NCBI RefSeq assembly: GCF_001039355.2
Contig: NW_019775388.1
Span: 95,336-138,915, forward strand
Length of the DNA: 43,580 bases
Source of the DNA: Lingula anatina
Lineage: Eukaryota > Brachiopoda > Lingulata > Lingulida > Lingulidae
Direction: 5' to 3'
Of this stretch, positions 34,703-43,580 are shown piece by piece. The number at the start of each line of letters is the position of its first letter. Position 1 is the stretch's first letter. A program made the translations under genes and the position numbers. The notes beneath the pieces were generated by a model that was not told the DNA's origin, searched no databases, and saw only the letters and a list, made by a program, of their open reading frames with translations.

Positions 34703-37700
34703 CTTAAAAGATAAGGCAGAAAGACATCAGAGATATAAATACTCAGAATTAACAGCATTGAGTATTAAGTTAAATAAAATCAACCACTAAACTTTCCTTA
34801 CAACTTTCCCAACTTCAAAAAAACTAAAAGTCAGTTACAGTAACTTCACTATATATCATCTGCAAATTTATATGAGCATGCATCGATGGTCATTACATTT
34901 TTCCTATGATGGGAGTGTAGTCAACCAACTGTTGCTGTAAAGGTGTCAGCACTAGTACCTTCTCTTCTTGTAGGCCCGAGACTGCACCCTGTCTCAAAGG
35001 TGGGGGCACACCCTCTGGTCTTACAGCCTGGGTCTTAAGGAGCTCACCAATTAAGTAATGCTTTCCAGTCTCTTTTATTTTCACTTCCACCAACTTTCCT
35101 AGTAAATGTTCTTCTTTAGGGACAAGAACCTGAGAAAAGAATCAAGTAAAAATGGAATCAATCAAAGTGGGTAAAAAATTACTTGTCTTCACATCAATAC
35201 TTCCAACAATTTTAACCTTAAATTTTTATCAAAGCTGCTAATGTTCGTAGAACAAACTTAATAAAGTGCCTACACTGAAGTATGTGAAACCTCATGAGTA
35301 AAGAAGTCTTTACACATAGTTATATAGCCCAAATATATATTCTTATTAAAACAAAAATGGCATCACATTAAACACACTGGCAATGATAAAATGAACTTCA
35401 GTATGCCTTCAATTTGCTGTTAACTGCATGAGGTTAATACCTGATCATAGCACTTGTTATGTCCAACATAGTACTGCTTGTCATGCGATACCTCAGTCAC
35501 GAGGACAGTCTGAATCTCACCCAACTAAAATGACAGTAATGAAAATATTTTTTAAAAAACTATCCAAAATTATTTAAACCTATTTCATTTCAAAATGTCA
35601 TCTCACAAAAAGCATCTTTTCTATAAAACCTGGGGGTACTGATACAGTATGTGATTAAAGAATATAACAATTAAGAGTTACAAATGCAGAAAAAAAATTA
35701 TACCACCATTCAAGAAATCAACCAAAAAGGCTTTATTTTCAAATTTGAACAGGGTATTGTATTAGAAAAACTATGATAGCTTTAGCTATCAAATTTTGCA
35801 TATAGGTGCGACATCATGTAAAGAATATATGCACTTAATTTCAATTCAAACTGATCTTTAGATTTTAGTATAGAACACTTCAAATTTGGTGCAAACCACA
35901 ACACTAAGGCCTTCAAGATCTTGACGAAAACGGGAAGTGCATCATGACATCATTTAATTGTATTTGTGCAAATGTGAAGAAAATAGGGATACAGATTTTA
36001 AAAGGATAAAACTGTGTTATAAGACAAATGAAATTGTAATCCTACATAGCGCTAAGACATTACATGCATCATTATATGCAAAGTAAACAAGCAAGTAAAC
36101 TTGTTCAATACTTTGAATCAGATGTTTTTCCTGACCACACAGGGCGTTTGCACTATGCATTCTGTGAAAACCAGCATAAAACATGCACTTCAGTTTGCAT
36201 AGACTTCTTGCAAGGATAAGTCTATAACCCTTGAAGAGAAAATACAAAGTAGACTTTACTGCTACTGCAGCAAAGCCCAAAATGTGAAAAAAATTACCTT
36301 ATGATCATATGGCCTATATGACTGAAACAGTTCTGAAACTCTCTTAGTTCTCTTTTTCACCTGTAACAAGAATCAAAATATTTCAATAGAAAAGGAGCAT
36401 TTTCAGTAAGATTTGGATATCAATGTCGCAATTTTTCATAAGAAAAAAAAGGTAAATATTTCCTCACAATGTAAGAATTTGAAGAACATGAAAACCTTAG
36501 AAGAAAATAACACATTGTGCTGACACACGATCATACTGCTATAAAATACAACAAATCAAACTACTCCAGATAATTTTCACTTCCAAGCTATCCTGTGCAG
36601 TCTATAATTTACCTCCTGTGGATGTATCCTAGGCATCCTGGCTGCTGGGGTGCCTGGTCTGGGGAAAAACTGGTTGATGAATAAACTGGGAAACTTGAAT
36701 TCTTCAACTAACTTCATAGTCTCTTCAAAGTCCTAAAATGACGATACTAAAGATTATATTTTAGCAGCTGAGATTTATTAATAACATAAGATATAGTTTC
36801 AGAAAAATTTTAATTAATTGTCTGCAATAAACTTCAACAGCATTTTTAGAGATTTAAAACAATGCTTTGTTCCATTGTCAAATATGATGAAAACCTGTGA
36901 CCAAAAGACAGCATTAGGATTACCATCCAACTTCCAATTGAACTTGAACAATTCTGGCCTTTTTACCTGTTCTGTTTCAGTTGGAAAACCACATATAAGA
37001 TCTGTTGCAATTGTGACTCTAGGTACTCTGAAAGGCAAATAAATAACTCATTTTCATTTTTATACATTGAAGCTTGGTACGGTAATTCTCCAATCTATAC
37101 GAACGCCGCAATAATTACGAACGAAACGTTTTTTCTCTGAATCTGAATTTTTTGTCTCCGTTCTGTACGAACGATCGCTAAACTCACCTTGGGCACAGTN
37201 TAGCCGTATTCCATTCGTATTTCAATGGATACGAACGCGTGGCAATTTTTAGCAGACTGAATTTCAAGCCTTACGAACAAAACGATTATCTTCCAAAAAT
37301 AATTAATTTAAATCGTTCGTATAGATTGGAGAATTACCGTACTCATTTATATACAGAAAACATCTAATAGAATTACAACGAAGATAAATGGGGGGCTTTA
37401 CCAACCACAGATGACACCATTCATACATCACCAATAAAAACTTTTTCTTACAGTGAACCTTAGCCTAGCTTGTCAAATGCATTTGCCACAATTCATGTCC
37501 CCAAAAACACTATATCAATTTGACATATTGAACAAATATATAAACTCAAATCAAGGGCCAAAGAATAAGTATTCTGTCTTCAAAAATAGAAGTTGAAATC
37601 TCCTCCTGAGAAGCTCTTTATCCCACTTTGTCCCATATTTTTATCAAAGGAAAGAAGATTTATGGCAAACCTTTCTTTGAGAAAATTGACCACATGTTTA

Positions 37701-40700
37701 AAGTCATCTACACAGTATTCTCTTCTCATATCCATGAGTACACTGTCTGAGGCTGACTGAACAGGAACATGCAGGAAGGAATATACCCTGGGATGGTTCA
37801 GGATCTTTGCCATTTCCTATAACAATTTTATTAATATAGAAATATTCAATCTTATATTTCATTTCGAAGTTTTTGAAGCGACAAAATGGTCACTTAATAT
37901 GTATGACATTTTATTAGGGAAACAATTGTCAGTTGTATACAATATTGCATGTAATAAGCAATCTCAGGAAAATATTGCTGTTCAAAAATGTAGGAAACCA
38001 TCAATTTACTTTGATATTACAAAAATATTTTATACAAAGCAAATAACTGAATTCTAACAGCTTTTCAGTGTCCCCAGAAAAACAATATTTAACATAAATG
38101 GTATGTTTCTCCAACTAGACAATTGAACATTTTTTATACAATAATACTACTATTAATGTTTCAGTGCTTTAATTCTTATGCCTTGAAAAACATAAATGTA
38201 GCTTGTCACGTCATAAGTAGAACTTACTTCTAGATGCTGCAAGATATATGGTGGGTTTGTCATGCCAAGTCTCATCCTGGCACCCTCTGGTATTGTGTCA
38301 ACAAGTCTCCACAGCAGTTCAGGTAAGGTGACTCCAATGTCTATACCATAGGCACCCAAGTCCTCAGATGTCAGCCAGATTTCTACTACCCCCTCTGAAT
38401 TGCACAATACATATACACAACTTTATAAGGAAATGCACAACAACTGAGCTGTGGTCCAATTTTATAAACAATTGGAACTGATTTGTAAATAACAAACTCA
38501 TACCAACATTTACCCAATGTCAAATCACAACTACGGGAAAAAAGTCACTTGTGTTGTACTTATACAGTAGAACAATTACTACTAAACAAGATCTGATATC
38601 TCAAAATGACACAATGGCTTCTAAATGGCACACAGCCATGCTAATGAGGCTGCAGTGGAGCTGTGATACTCTAGTACCATTGAAAGGCCATGAAATATTG
38701 CTAGGGTGTGTTTGGGTTTTACCTTCAAAAGACTGTTTGGCCCTGGCTACAATGTCTTCTATTGAATAACTTCCTAGTTCTCCTCTTGCATGCTTTGTTT
38801 TGCAGTAAGTGCAAGCATTCAGACACCTATAATAATCAGCTTTTTTTACACATGTAAGCTACAGAGGCAATTATTGAAAAATGGCAAATGGCATGCTTAC
38901 CATGATAAAATTACCACTTTCTCTTTCTATCAAATGTTTTACAAAATAATCAACCTATCAAATGTTCAAAGTATCATTCTATCAACTTTATCACTCTATC
39001 AAATGTTTTACAATAAGAATTTGATTGATAGTTGTGTCCCATGTATAATACAGACATTGCTAGCTGCCATGAAAGGTGAGCAGATAGTAACAATGCTAGG
39101 TATGCTTCAGATATACAGACAGTATGACATAACAGCAGAATACAAAGGACTTTTTTACCCTGTGTTAATGGCTATAATCTCTATTAATGGGTTCTTTCTT
39201 ATCTTGGGTAAGCTCAGATCAGCACCTCCAGTCTTTTTTCCCTCCTGCTTCTTTTGACCAAATAAACGTACTGAGTGACCTGGGCCAAACAACAAATGGA
39301 ACATAACATGAACATGTAACACTCAATCTAATAAATAATTCCCAATTTCATTCAAAGGTACAATGAATAGCTGAACAATATGCTAGCAATATATTTACTG
39401 ACCAGTGCCTTCTTTTACATAACATCATTCTTTAAAATTACAAATTAATTAATGAAGTAGTAAAAACATGTAAGCTAGTAACTTAAACATAACATAAAAA
39501 ATCTACATTGGTTGGGTGTTCTCACCTTTGATGGTTTCTTCCACTACCTCCACCACTCTATCTATCTGTTGCACACCAATAACACTTAGGCCCTGAAGAA
39601 ATGTGTACATAATGCTTTATACAACTAATACAACTTCAGAAGAAAGTAATGTAGTGTTCCAGTAGATTTGTGTTCAGATTGCAAACCTGTACAACATTTA
39701 GTCCACATTCTAATTTAATACAGACCAAATAAATATTTAAGGTGTGCCATTTGCTTTTGACATTGTCCCAAAGTATAATTTTTTTGTGCAGATATCCTGC
39801 AAAGCTACTTTTCTTTTCCAACAAAACCTTCTAAATAATAAGACCACTCAAAATAAAAGTACCTAATGTCGATATTTCCTTTTGAAATGTCAGGGAAACA
39901 TGGCATCTAAATAAATCATGATTTATTAGGAACCAATTGGAACAAAGTAATCTTTGCAGAAAAGGTACAAAACAACCAAATCAAAGGACAGGGACAGAAT
40001 TTGGAATATGAGAAAATTGCCTCAAACTTTCTTGGTGAAAATTAGGTTTGGTGTGATAAGTCTTTATAGGATACCTTTGAATTACATACTCATGACAGGA
40101 CTGCAGATTTCTTCTATATATTATCCACACAAAACACCCCTAATCCTAGTTTAAAACTATCAATTAAAATATTTATCACTTGCTCAACATTACTAGTAAT
40201 TCCTCCATTTTGGATACAAAAAGAAAATTTTCAAACTGTGGAATTTATTTTCAAAATAAATTAAAATATTTTTCACTAACATAAAAACATTATGGTCTTG
40301 ACTACACCATTATGACCAATGAAACAAAAGTAAGTTTCCATTATGTTAGAAAGAGTCTATTTACCAATACCCACTTGTAGATAGTCTGCTCTGGGTTGTC
40401 CCTGGGGCACACAGCCGGCTACCACTAAGTGTTTCTGGAGATCTCTTGCCTTCTTTATTTCATTTCTAAAATGGTCTTCAGCAGGGTTTTTCACAGTGCA
40501 GCTGTTTAATATCCACAAATCTGCCTCCTCTTTTTTGTCTGTAAATAGAGAAAAATGTTGCAATCAAACAATATATAGTGTGAAAACATACAAAAATCAA
40601 AATTGAGTAATAGCAATATAAAGAGTGTGAAAATAGACAAAAAAAGTATGACTGTGTCATTAATTTAAAACATATTTTAATGGAAATATGAAAATAAAGG

Positions 40701-41023
40701 TGATCTTGCCAACACTCATACAGGGATGGTAACTCGACAGCAAAAACAAACTCACCTACATGACTTTTACTGCAAGACAAGCAGCATGACAGCACACTAT
40801 GAACTTGTAGACTTATATGTACAGGACTTTAACTTAGCACACGCTTTGAAGTAAATATACAGTGGCTGTCATTTTGTTTCATCATCTACCTTCTGTCAAA
40901 CATAACAAAACATTTACATACCTGTGATATTGTATCCAAAAGCTGCCAGTTGCCCTGCCATGTACTCACTGTCAGAATTGTTATGAGAACATCCCCATGT
41001 CTTGAGGTAGATGCTCTGCATAC
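34592..41023 (-). CDS. CDKAL1: CDKAL1, threonylcarbamoyladenosine tRNA methylthiotransferase (N-terminal exon(s) missing)
   Basis: CDKAL1 is a radical-SAM enzyme that converts t6A37 to ms2t6A37 in tRNA-Lys(UUU), on the ER surface in animals. Minus-strand exons in order: 41023-40922, 40538-40375, 39592-39526, 39279-39159, 38826-38723, 38394-38228, 37816-37671, 37027-36967, 36732-36613, 36360-36298, 35524-35441, 35129-34959, 34702-34592. All join in phase over about 492 residues. The methylthiotransferase cysteines are seen in [23 protein letters not shown] and AGCVPQ, and the radical-SAM triad is [25 protein letters not shown] and the PVQSASD block match human CDKAL1 closely. A TRAM-like region precedes a hydrophobic tail anchor. 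Human CDKAL1 is 579 residues; the roughly 60-residue variable N-terminus is not seen between 41024 and 43580. Confidence 0.96.
34959..35129 (-). CDS. CDKAL1: CDKAL1 exon: end of TRAM domain
   Basis: Reads [30 protein letters not shown] and onward to AVSGLQEEK, using donor AAG|GTACTA. Without splicing here the frame stays open for 21 more codons to TAA at 34893-34895. The donor choice is supported by the tail-anchor exon downstream. Confidence 0.85.
35441..35524 (-). CDS. CDKAL1: CDKAL1 exon: start of TRAM domain
   Basis: Twenty-eight codons, [20 protein letters not shown] then GHNKCYDQ, phase 0. Corresponds to the first strands of the tRNA-binding TRAM domain. Confidence 0.93.
36298..36360 (-). 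CDS. CDKAL1: CDKAL1 exon: [15 protein letters not shown]
   Basis: A 63 bp, 21-codon phase-0 exon ending YRPYDHK, matching human VKKQRTKDLSRVF...YDHK. Confidence 0.93.
36613..36732 (-). CDS. CDKAL1: CDKAL1 exon: [14 protein letters not shown]
   Basis: Forty codons, [20 protein letters not shown] then [20 protein letters not shown], phase 0 at both ends (attttag; gag|gtaaat). Confidence 0.95.
36967..37027 (-). CDS. CDKAL1: CDKAL1 exon: [14 protein letters not shown]
   Basis: A 61 bp exon reading [20 protein letters not shown], the last barrel strand region. Acceptor gcctttcag, donor acag|gtaaaa. A MITE-like element (37077-37342) sits 50 bp upstream of its acceptor. Confidence 0.95.
37077..37342. 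mobile_element. 266 bp MITE with perfect 29 bp terminal inverted repeats in a CDKAL1 intron
   Basis: 37077-37105 and 37314-37342 are exact reverse complements (GTACGGTAATTCTCCAATCT plus 9 more bases). TACGAACG occurs at 37098, 37116, 37166 and 37230 and inverted at 37314. A central N (37200) breaks the assembly. The palindromic GTAC edge makes the target-site duplication ambiguous. No coding capacity. Confidence 0.92.
37671..37816 (-). CDS. CDKAL1: CDKAL1 exon: [10 protein letters not shown] block
   Basis: Reads [48 protein letters not shown], ending phase 2 at aaag|gtttgc. Very close to human. Confidence 0.95.
38228..38394 (-). CDS. CDKAL1: CDKAL1 exon: IWLTSED ... [10 protein letters not shown]
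   Basis: Reads [36 protein letters not shown] and [15 protein letters not shown], ending phase 0 at gaa|gtaagt. This is the radical-SAM barrel. Confidence 0.95.
38723..38826 (-). CDS. CDKAL1: CDKAL1 exon: CLNACTYC radical-SAM motif
   Basis: Carries the CxxxCxxC 4Fe-4S ligands as CLNACTYC, then [20 protein letters not shown]. Acceptor attatag, donor gaag|gtaaaa. Confidence 0.95.
38926..39019. repeat. TCTATCAAATGTTTTACA-type short repeats
   Basis: CTATCAAATGTT occurs three times within this stretch (two followed by TTACAA), and a further CTATCAA occurs once, all in a CDKAL1 intron. Confidence 0.8.
39159..39279 (-). CDS. CDKAL1: CDKAL1 exon: linker into radical-SAM domain
   Basis: Reads [13 protein letters not shown], then [18 protein letters not shown]. 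Donor ACAGG|GTAAAA leaves phase 2, which the next exon completes as Gly before CLNACTYC. Confidence 0.92.
39526..39592 (-). CDS. CDKAL1: CDKAL1 exon: [20 protein letters not shown]
   Basis: A 67 bp exon between acceptor tttcttcag and donor aaag|gtgaga, nearly identical to the human segment. It ends in phase 1. Confidence 0.93.
39624..39711. repeat. Dispersed repeat, copy 1
   Basis: About 88 bp matching 41369-41457 with a handful of differences; GACC/AACCTGTACAACATTTAGTCCACATTCT is shared at the end. Confidence 0.9.
40375..40538 (-). CDS. CDKAL1: CDKAL1 exon: second and third MTTase cysteines
   Basis: Reads [20 protein letters not shown] and [18 protein letters not shown] set the donor at CAA|GTGGGT. 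This makes DYLQ run straight into [11 protein letters not shown] as in human; the alternative GTAAAT donor 9 bp later would add three residues. Confidence 0.92.
40922..41023 (-). CDS. CDKAL1: CDKAL1 exon: first MTTase cysteine
   Basis: The exon reads [17 protein letters not shown], then [15 protein letters not shown], between a ttttcag acceptor and an acag|gtatgt donor. The ATG is internal: the exon opens with GT, the end of a codon begun upstream. Confidence 0.93.
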
Positions 41024-41998
41024 CTGAAAACATTTAAAAAGCCACAAGCATGTGGTAATTATGTGCCTAAAATATCTATGAACTTTACATATCCATTCAT
41101 CATTATATGTAGTCTTGGTAATAGATTGATGGATTTGACTAAACTCAGTCTTAAATTGTCTCCCCAAAAACTTTAACTTTGCTTGCAATCACTTTCCCCA
41201 TTCATTTAAGACACCATAGGGAACATTTAAAAGACAGGGTAGAACAGATTATCCAAGGAAAACTGTAACAATGAGACAACATATTTTTGGTGGCCAATAT
41301 CACTCACTGGAGCATTAGTTAAAAGGTAAGGGGAAAAATATTGATATTCTAACCCAAAATACTAAGCCGCTAATACCGCTTCAGAAAAAATGTAATGAAG
41401 TGTGCCAGTAGATTTATGTTCAGATTGCAGACCTGTACAACATTTAGTCCACATTCTCTGTCTCTGTGGTAGCATGCCTACTGTATTTGCTTAGCAGACC
41501 TTGCTTTAGTCAGACTAGTCACGTGATTGTTTAAAACAGTGTTTTTGATTGCTGGGATCTGTCTAGTGGATTATCTGGGCTATATTGTGATTATGAGTGT
41601 GCATACTTTCTCTTAATCACCTATAAGACTTCTGCACTGTTCAGAAGTGTGCACATAGGATGTAATGAAGAAAAATAAGAGAAAAAAATGAGTGCTTCCC
41701 ACAGACCCCTGTTGACACCTGATAATCATTCTAACATTACACATGTTTATGTAAAAAAAATGTAATAAGAAATGTTCAAGGCTTATTATTTTGACTTCAT
41801 GTGAAGCATTGACATAAACAGTTTTTTGGGAAGGGGGCATCAGTTCTATTAGAATGAACTGTTAAATTAGGTATGAGTTGCCTCAGTTTTTGGCCTTACA
41901 AGCTGGGCAAAGGTATAAGGGTCCACAGCTCTTTGCCCTTGATAGCAATCCAGTTTTTCAGCCATGTACATATTGGAGGTAACAGGCTGTGCAAACAA

Positions 41999-42000
<2 letters not shown>
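41024..42000. other. Non-coding DNA upstream of the visible CDKAL1 exons
   Basis: Probably a CDKAL1 intron, because the exon at 41023 opens mid-codon. I found no N-terminal CDKAL1 exon here. Confidence 0.55.
41369..41457. repeat. Dispersed repeat, copy 2
   Basis: Second copy of 39624-39711, same orientation, about 1.75 kb away, outside the visible CDKAL1 exons. Confidence 0.9.

Positions 42001-42050
<50 letters not shown>
42001..42050. repeat. (GT)25 microsatellite
   Basis: Perfect GT dinucleotide run. Confidence 0.98.
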
Positions 42051-42052
<2 letters not shown>

Positions 42053-42232
42053 GCAAACAACAACTCTAAGCCATTTTGGAGATATGCCAAATCTAAAAAA
42101 CAGGATAATGTCGGAGTTTCGAAACTCAAAAAGAAAGGTAAACTATTCAGTCATGGTAAATTGAAAGCTGACATTCTAGTCAACCAGTTCAGTTTGGGGT
42201 TCACCTGGGATTCATCCACTACCATGCCATCG
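42053..42232 (+). pseudogene. Non-LTR retrotransposon relic (endonuclease-RT linker region)
   Basis: About 60 codons read NNNSKPFWRYAKSKKQD, then GVSKLKKKGKLFSHGKLKAD and ILVNQFSLGFT. The pattern 'KxFWxYxKSKxxDxxGVxxLxxxGxLxxxxxxKAxxLNxxFxxxFT' is typical of the linker before reverse transcriptase in CR1/jockey-like LINEs (recalled pattern, not a search). No RT motif follows and the sequence decays, so this is a fragment. Confidence 0.6.
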
Positions 42233-42779
42233 GTAAATAGATCTTGTGTTTCAAAAATTTCTGATATGGGCATTTTTACAATCCTGGGCTCCTTTTTTTC
42301 CCACCAAGGGTCAAAAATAGAAGTCATTTTTGTGTTGAAATGTGTACTTTTCTTGAAAGTATAGACCTGAAGGGTATAAGAAATGACAATCCCGAGATAA
42401 AACCTTGTGTATGTATAAAGATATGATTATTTGAATTTTGAAAATCATTTTTTTAATTTTCGTAAGCTAAACCTTGAAGTGTGTGACTTTTATGGTAATT
42501 TAAGGTATTGATCTCCAAAAAACCACTTAGTTTTACTCAGAGAGTATTGTTCTTTTATGTATTTGCAAAAAAAATGGATGAAAATATCCAAAATTTGACG
42601 AATCAATGACTTTTTGTAATTTTCCTGTTTCAGTATTAAATGTGACTTCATGAAGTTTTTGATTCTGAGATATTCTGAGGACTTCTGTACTTCACTTTAC
42701 CTTGCATTAGTTCTTTATGTTATGCTTCATGATTGTGTAAAATATTATTTTGCACGGACATGTGTGCTAATTGCAGTGT

Positions 42780-43096
42780 CAGGCCTATCCAACTACCAGA
42801 CTCGGCACCGAATGATCCTGAATTCACCGGTAGATCGGACCACACTACCCGTTTTCAAGGTGTGTATCAGTACGCATTTCACAGTATCAGACGCGACATC
42901 GCTCTTGCCTAGTATGCCATGTGATAGTGACGATTCTCAGCGGGGTTGAAAAGTATTGGATCACCACTCAAAATTTGTTCGGGGTATGATACTGTGTAAT
43001 GCGATCTGACACACACCTTGAAAACGGGTAGTGTGGTCTGATATACCGGTGAATTCGGGATCATTCGGTGCCGAGTCTGGTAGTTGGGTAGGCCTG
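42780..43096. mobile_element. 317 bp foldback element with about 110 bp arms
   Basis: Left arm 42780-42889 and right arm 42987-43096 are inverted repeats with few mismatches (CCAACTACCAGACTCGGCAC; ACCACACTACCCGTTTTCAA). Termini are CAGGCCTA...TAGGCCTG. AGTGT flanks both ends (42775-42779, 43097-43101), a 5 bp target-site duplication. The spacer is about 97 bp with no coding capacity. Confidence 0.93.
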
Positions 43097-43113
43097 AGTG
43101 TCATGTAAAAAAT

Positions 43114-43155
43114 AAATGTCCTTTCCGAAACATCCCTGTTTTGGAAAGGACATTT
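43114..43155. repeat. 19 bp stem hairpin
   Basis: AAATGTCCTTTCCGAAACA, loop TCCC, then TGTTTTGGAAAGGACATTT; one mismatch in the stem. A related, degraded form lies in unit B near 43483-43522. Confidence 0.9.
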
Positions 43156-43349
43156 TTTTTAACATTTATGATATTGTTTTAATATATTGTAGTATTTGAG
43201 TTTTTATAAGTTTTAGGTGAAGTCTATGAATAACTGGGCAAAATAGGTGGAAGCTGAACTAAAATTGAAGTCTTTTTATTACATTTTGTGCTTGTTTTCT
43301 CTATTTTGTACTAGTAATTCATTACTGGAATTTTATTTTATTAAATATT

Positions 43350-43536
43350 GATTCTGAGATATATTCCGGGTATTCTTTACGCCATTATACCTTATTCCAG
43401 TTTCTTTTGTTACAGTGCATAGCTGTATAAAATATTATTTGACAATGTCAGATTTACCAACAGTAAAGACATGTTTAAAAATATGTCCTTTTAGACATGT
43501 CCTTGTTTCGGAATGGACATTTGTTTAACATTTATG
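43350..43536. repeat. Tandem repeat unit B (uninterrupted copy)
   Basis: Shares GATTCTGAGATAT, GTATAAAATATTATTT, GGACATTTGTTTAACATTTATG and intervening order with unit A. Confidence 0.85.
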
Positions 43537-43580
43537 AAATTGCCTTAAGATCTCATAGTATGTTGGTTTACAAGGTACAG

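Larger units (their letters stand above)
42661..43170. repeat. Tandem repeat unit A, split by a foldback element
   Basis: GATTCTGAGATAT at 42661 through AACATTTATG at 43161-43170 matches unit B (43350-43536) once 42780-43096 and one AGTGT are removed. The lengths are then 188 and 187 bp. Confidence 0.85.

Noticed and set aside
34893-34958. Treating the stop at 34893 as the only CDKAL1 end
   Set aside because: A downstream in-phase exon encodes the expected tail anchor, so this stop probably belongs to an intron-retained form.
37095-37280. Minus-strand open frame across the N at 37200
   Set aside because: It lies wholly inside the MITE and owes its length to the TACGAACG repeats.
38926-39019. 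Spaced short repeats resembling a small CRISPR array
   Set aside because: Repeats are few and irregularly spaced, in an animal gene's intron.
41873-42364. 163-codon plus-strand open frame taken as one gene
   Set aside because: It merges unrelated DNA, a GT microsatellite and a LINE fragment.

Overview
The window is nuclear DNA from an intron-rich animal. Its genes are split into 59 to 1229 bp exons by GT-AG introns. The DNA is AT-rich and holds microsatellites, foldback/MITE-like elements and retrotransposon relics. The proteins and repeat content suggest an invertebrate metazoan, perhaps a marine lophotrochozoan or deuterostome; the sequence alone does not settle which. Single Ns at 2218, 19444 and 37200 and a run of Ns at 28840-28852 show that this is a draft assembly.

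Plus strand: thirteen in-phase exons between 9590 and 32363 encode about 1027 residues of an AMPK-related Ser/Thr kinase, most likely a HUNK orthologue. The reading starts in the catalytic loop (DLKMEN). It runs through DFG, the T-loop, the C-lobe, a UBA-like segment and a very long Ser/Pro/Lys-rich tail to a stop at 32361-32363. The N-lobe exons were not found and probably lie left of the window or unrecognised in its first 9.6 kb.

Minus strand: thirteen exons from 41023 down to 34592 encode CDKAL1, the tRNA methylthiotransferase that makes 2-methylthio-t6A37. Only the N-terminal exon or exons are missing. A last exon at 34592-34702 supplies a hydrophobic tail anchor. If its intron is retained, the frame stops instead at 34893 without an anchor. 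The two genes converge, and their candidate poly(A) signals face each other about 32 bp apart near 34.16-34.20 kb.

The 12.2 kb kinase intron (9649-21840) holds three inverted-repeat elements within 2.7 kb. In one of them a retropepsin fragment interrupts only one arm. Another inverted-repeat element sits in a CDKAL1 intron. A further foldback at 42780-43096 has split one copy of a tandem repeat whose second copy preserves the empty site. The stretches 1-9589, 9649-16945, 19557-21840 and 41024-42052 otherwise show no gene I can support.
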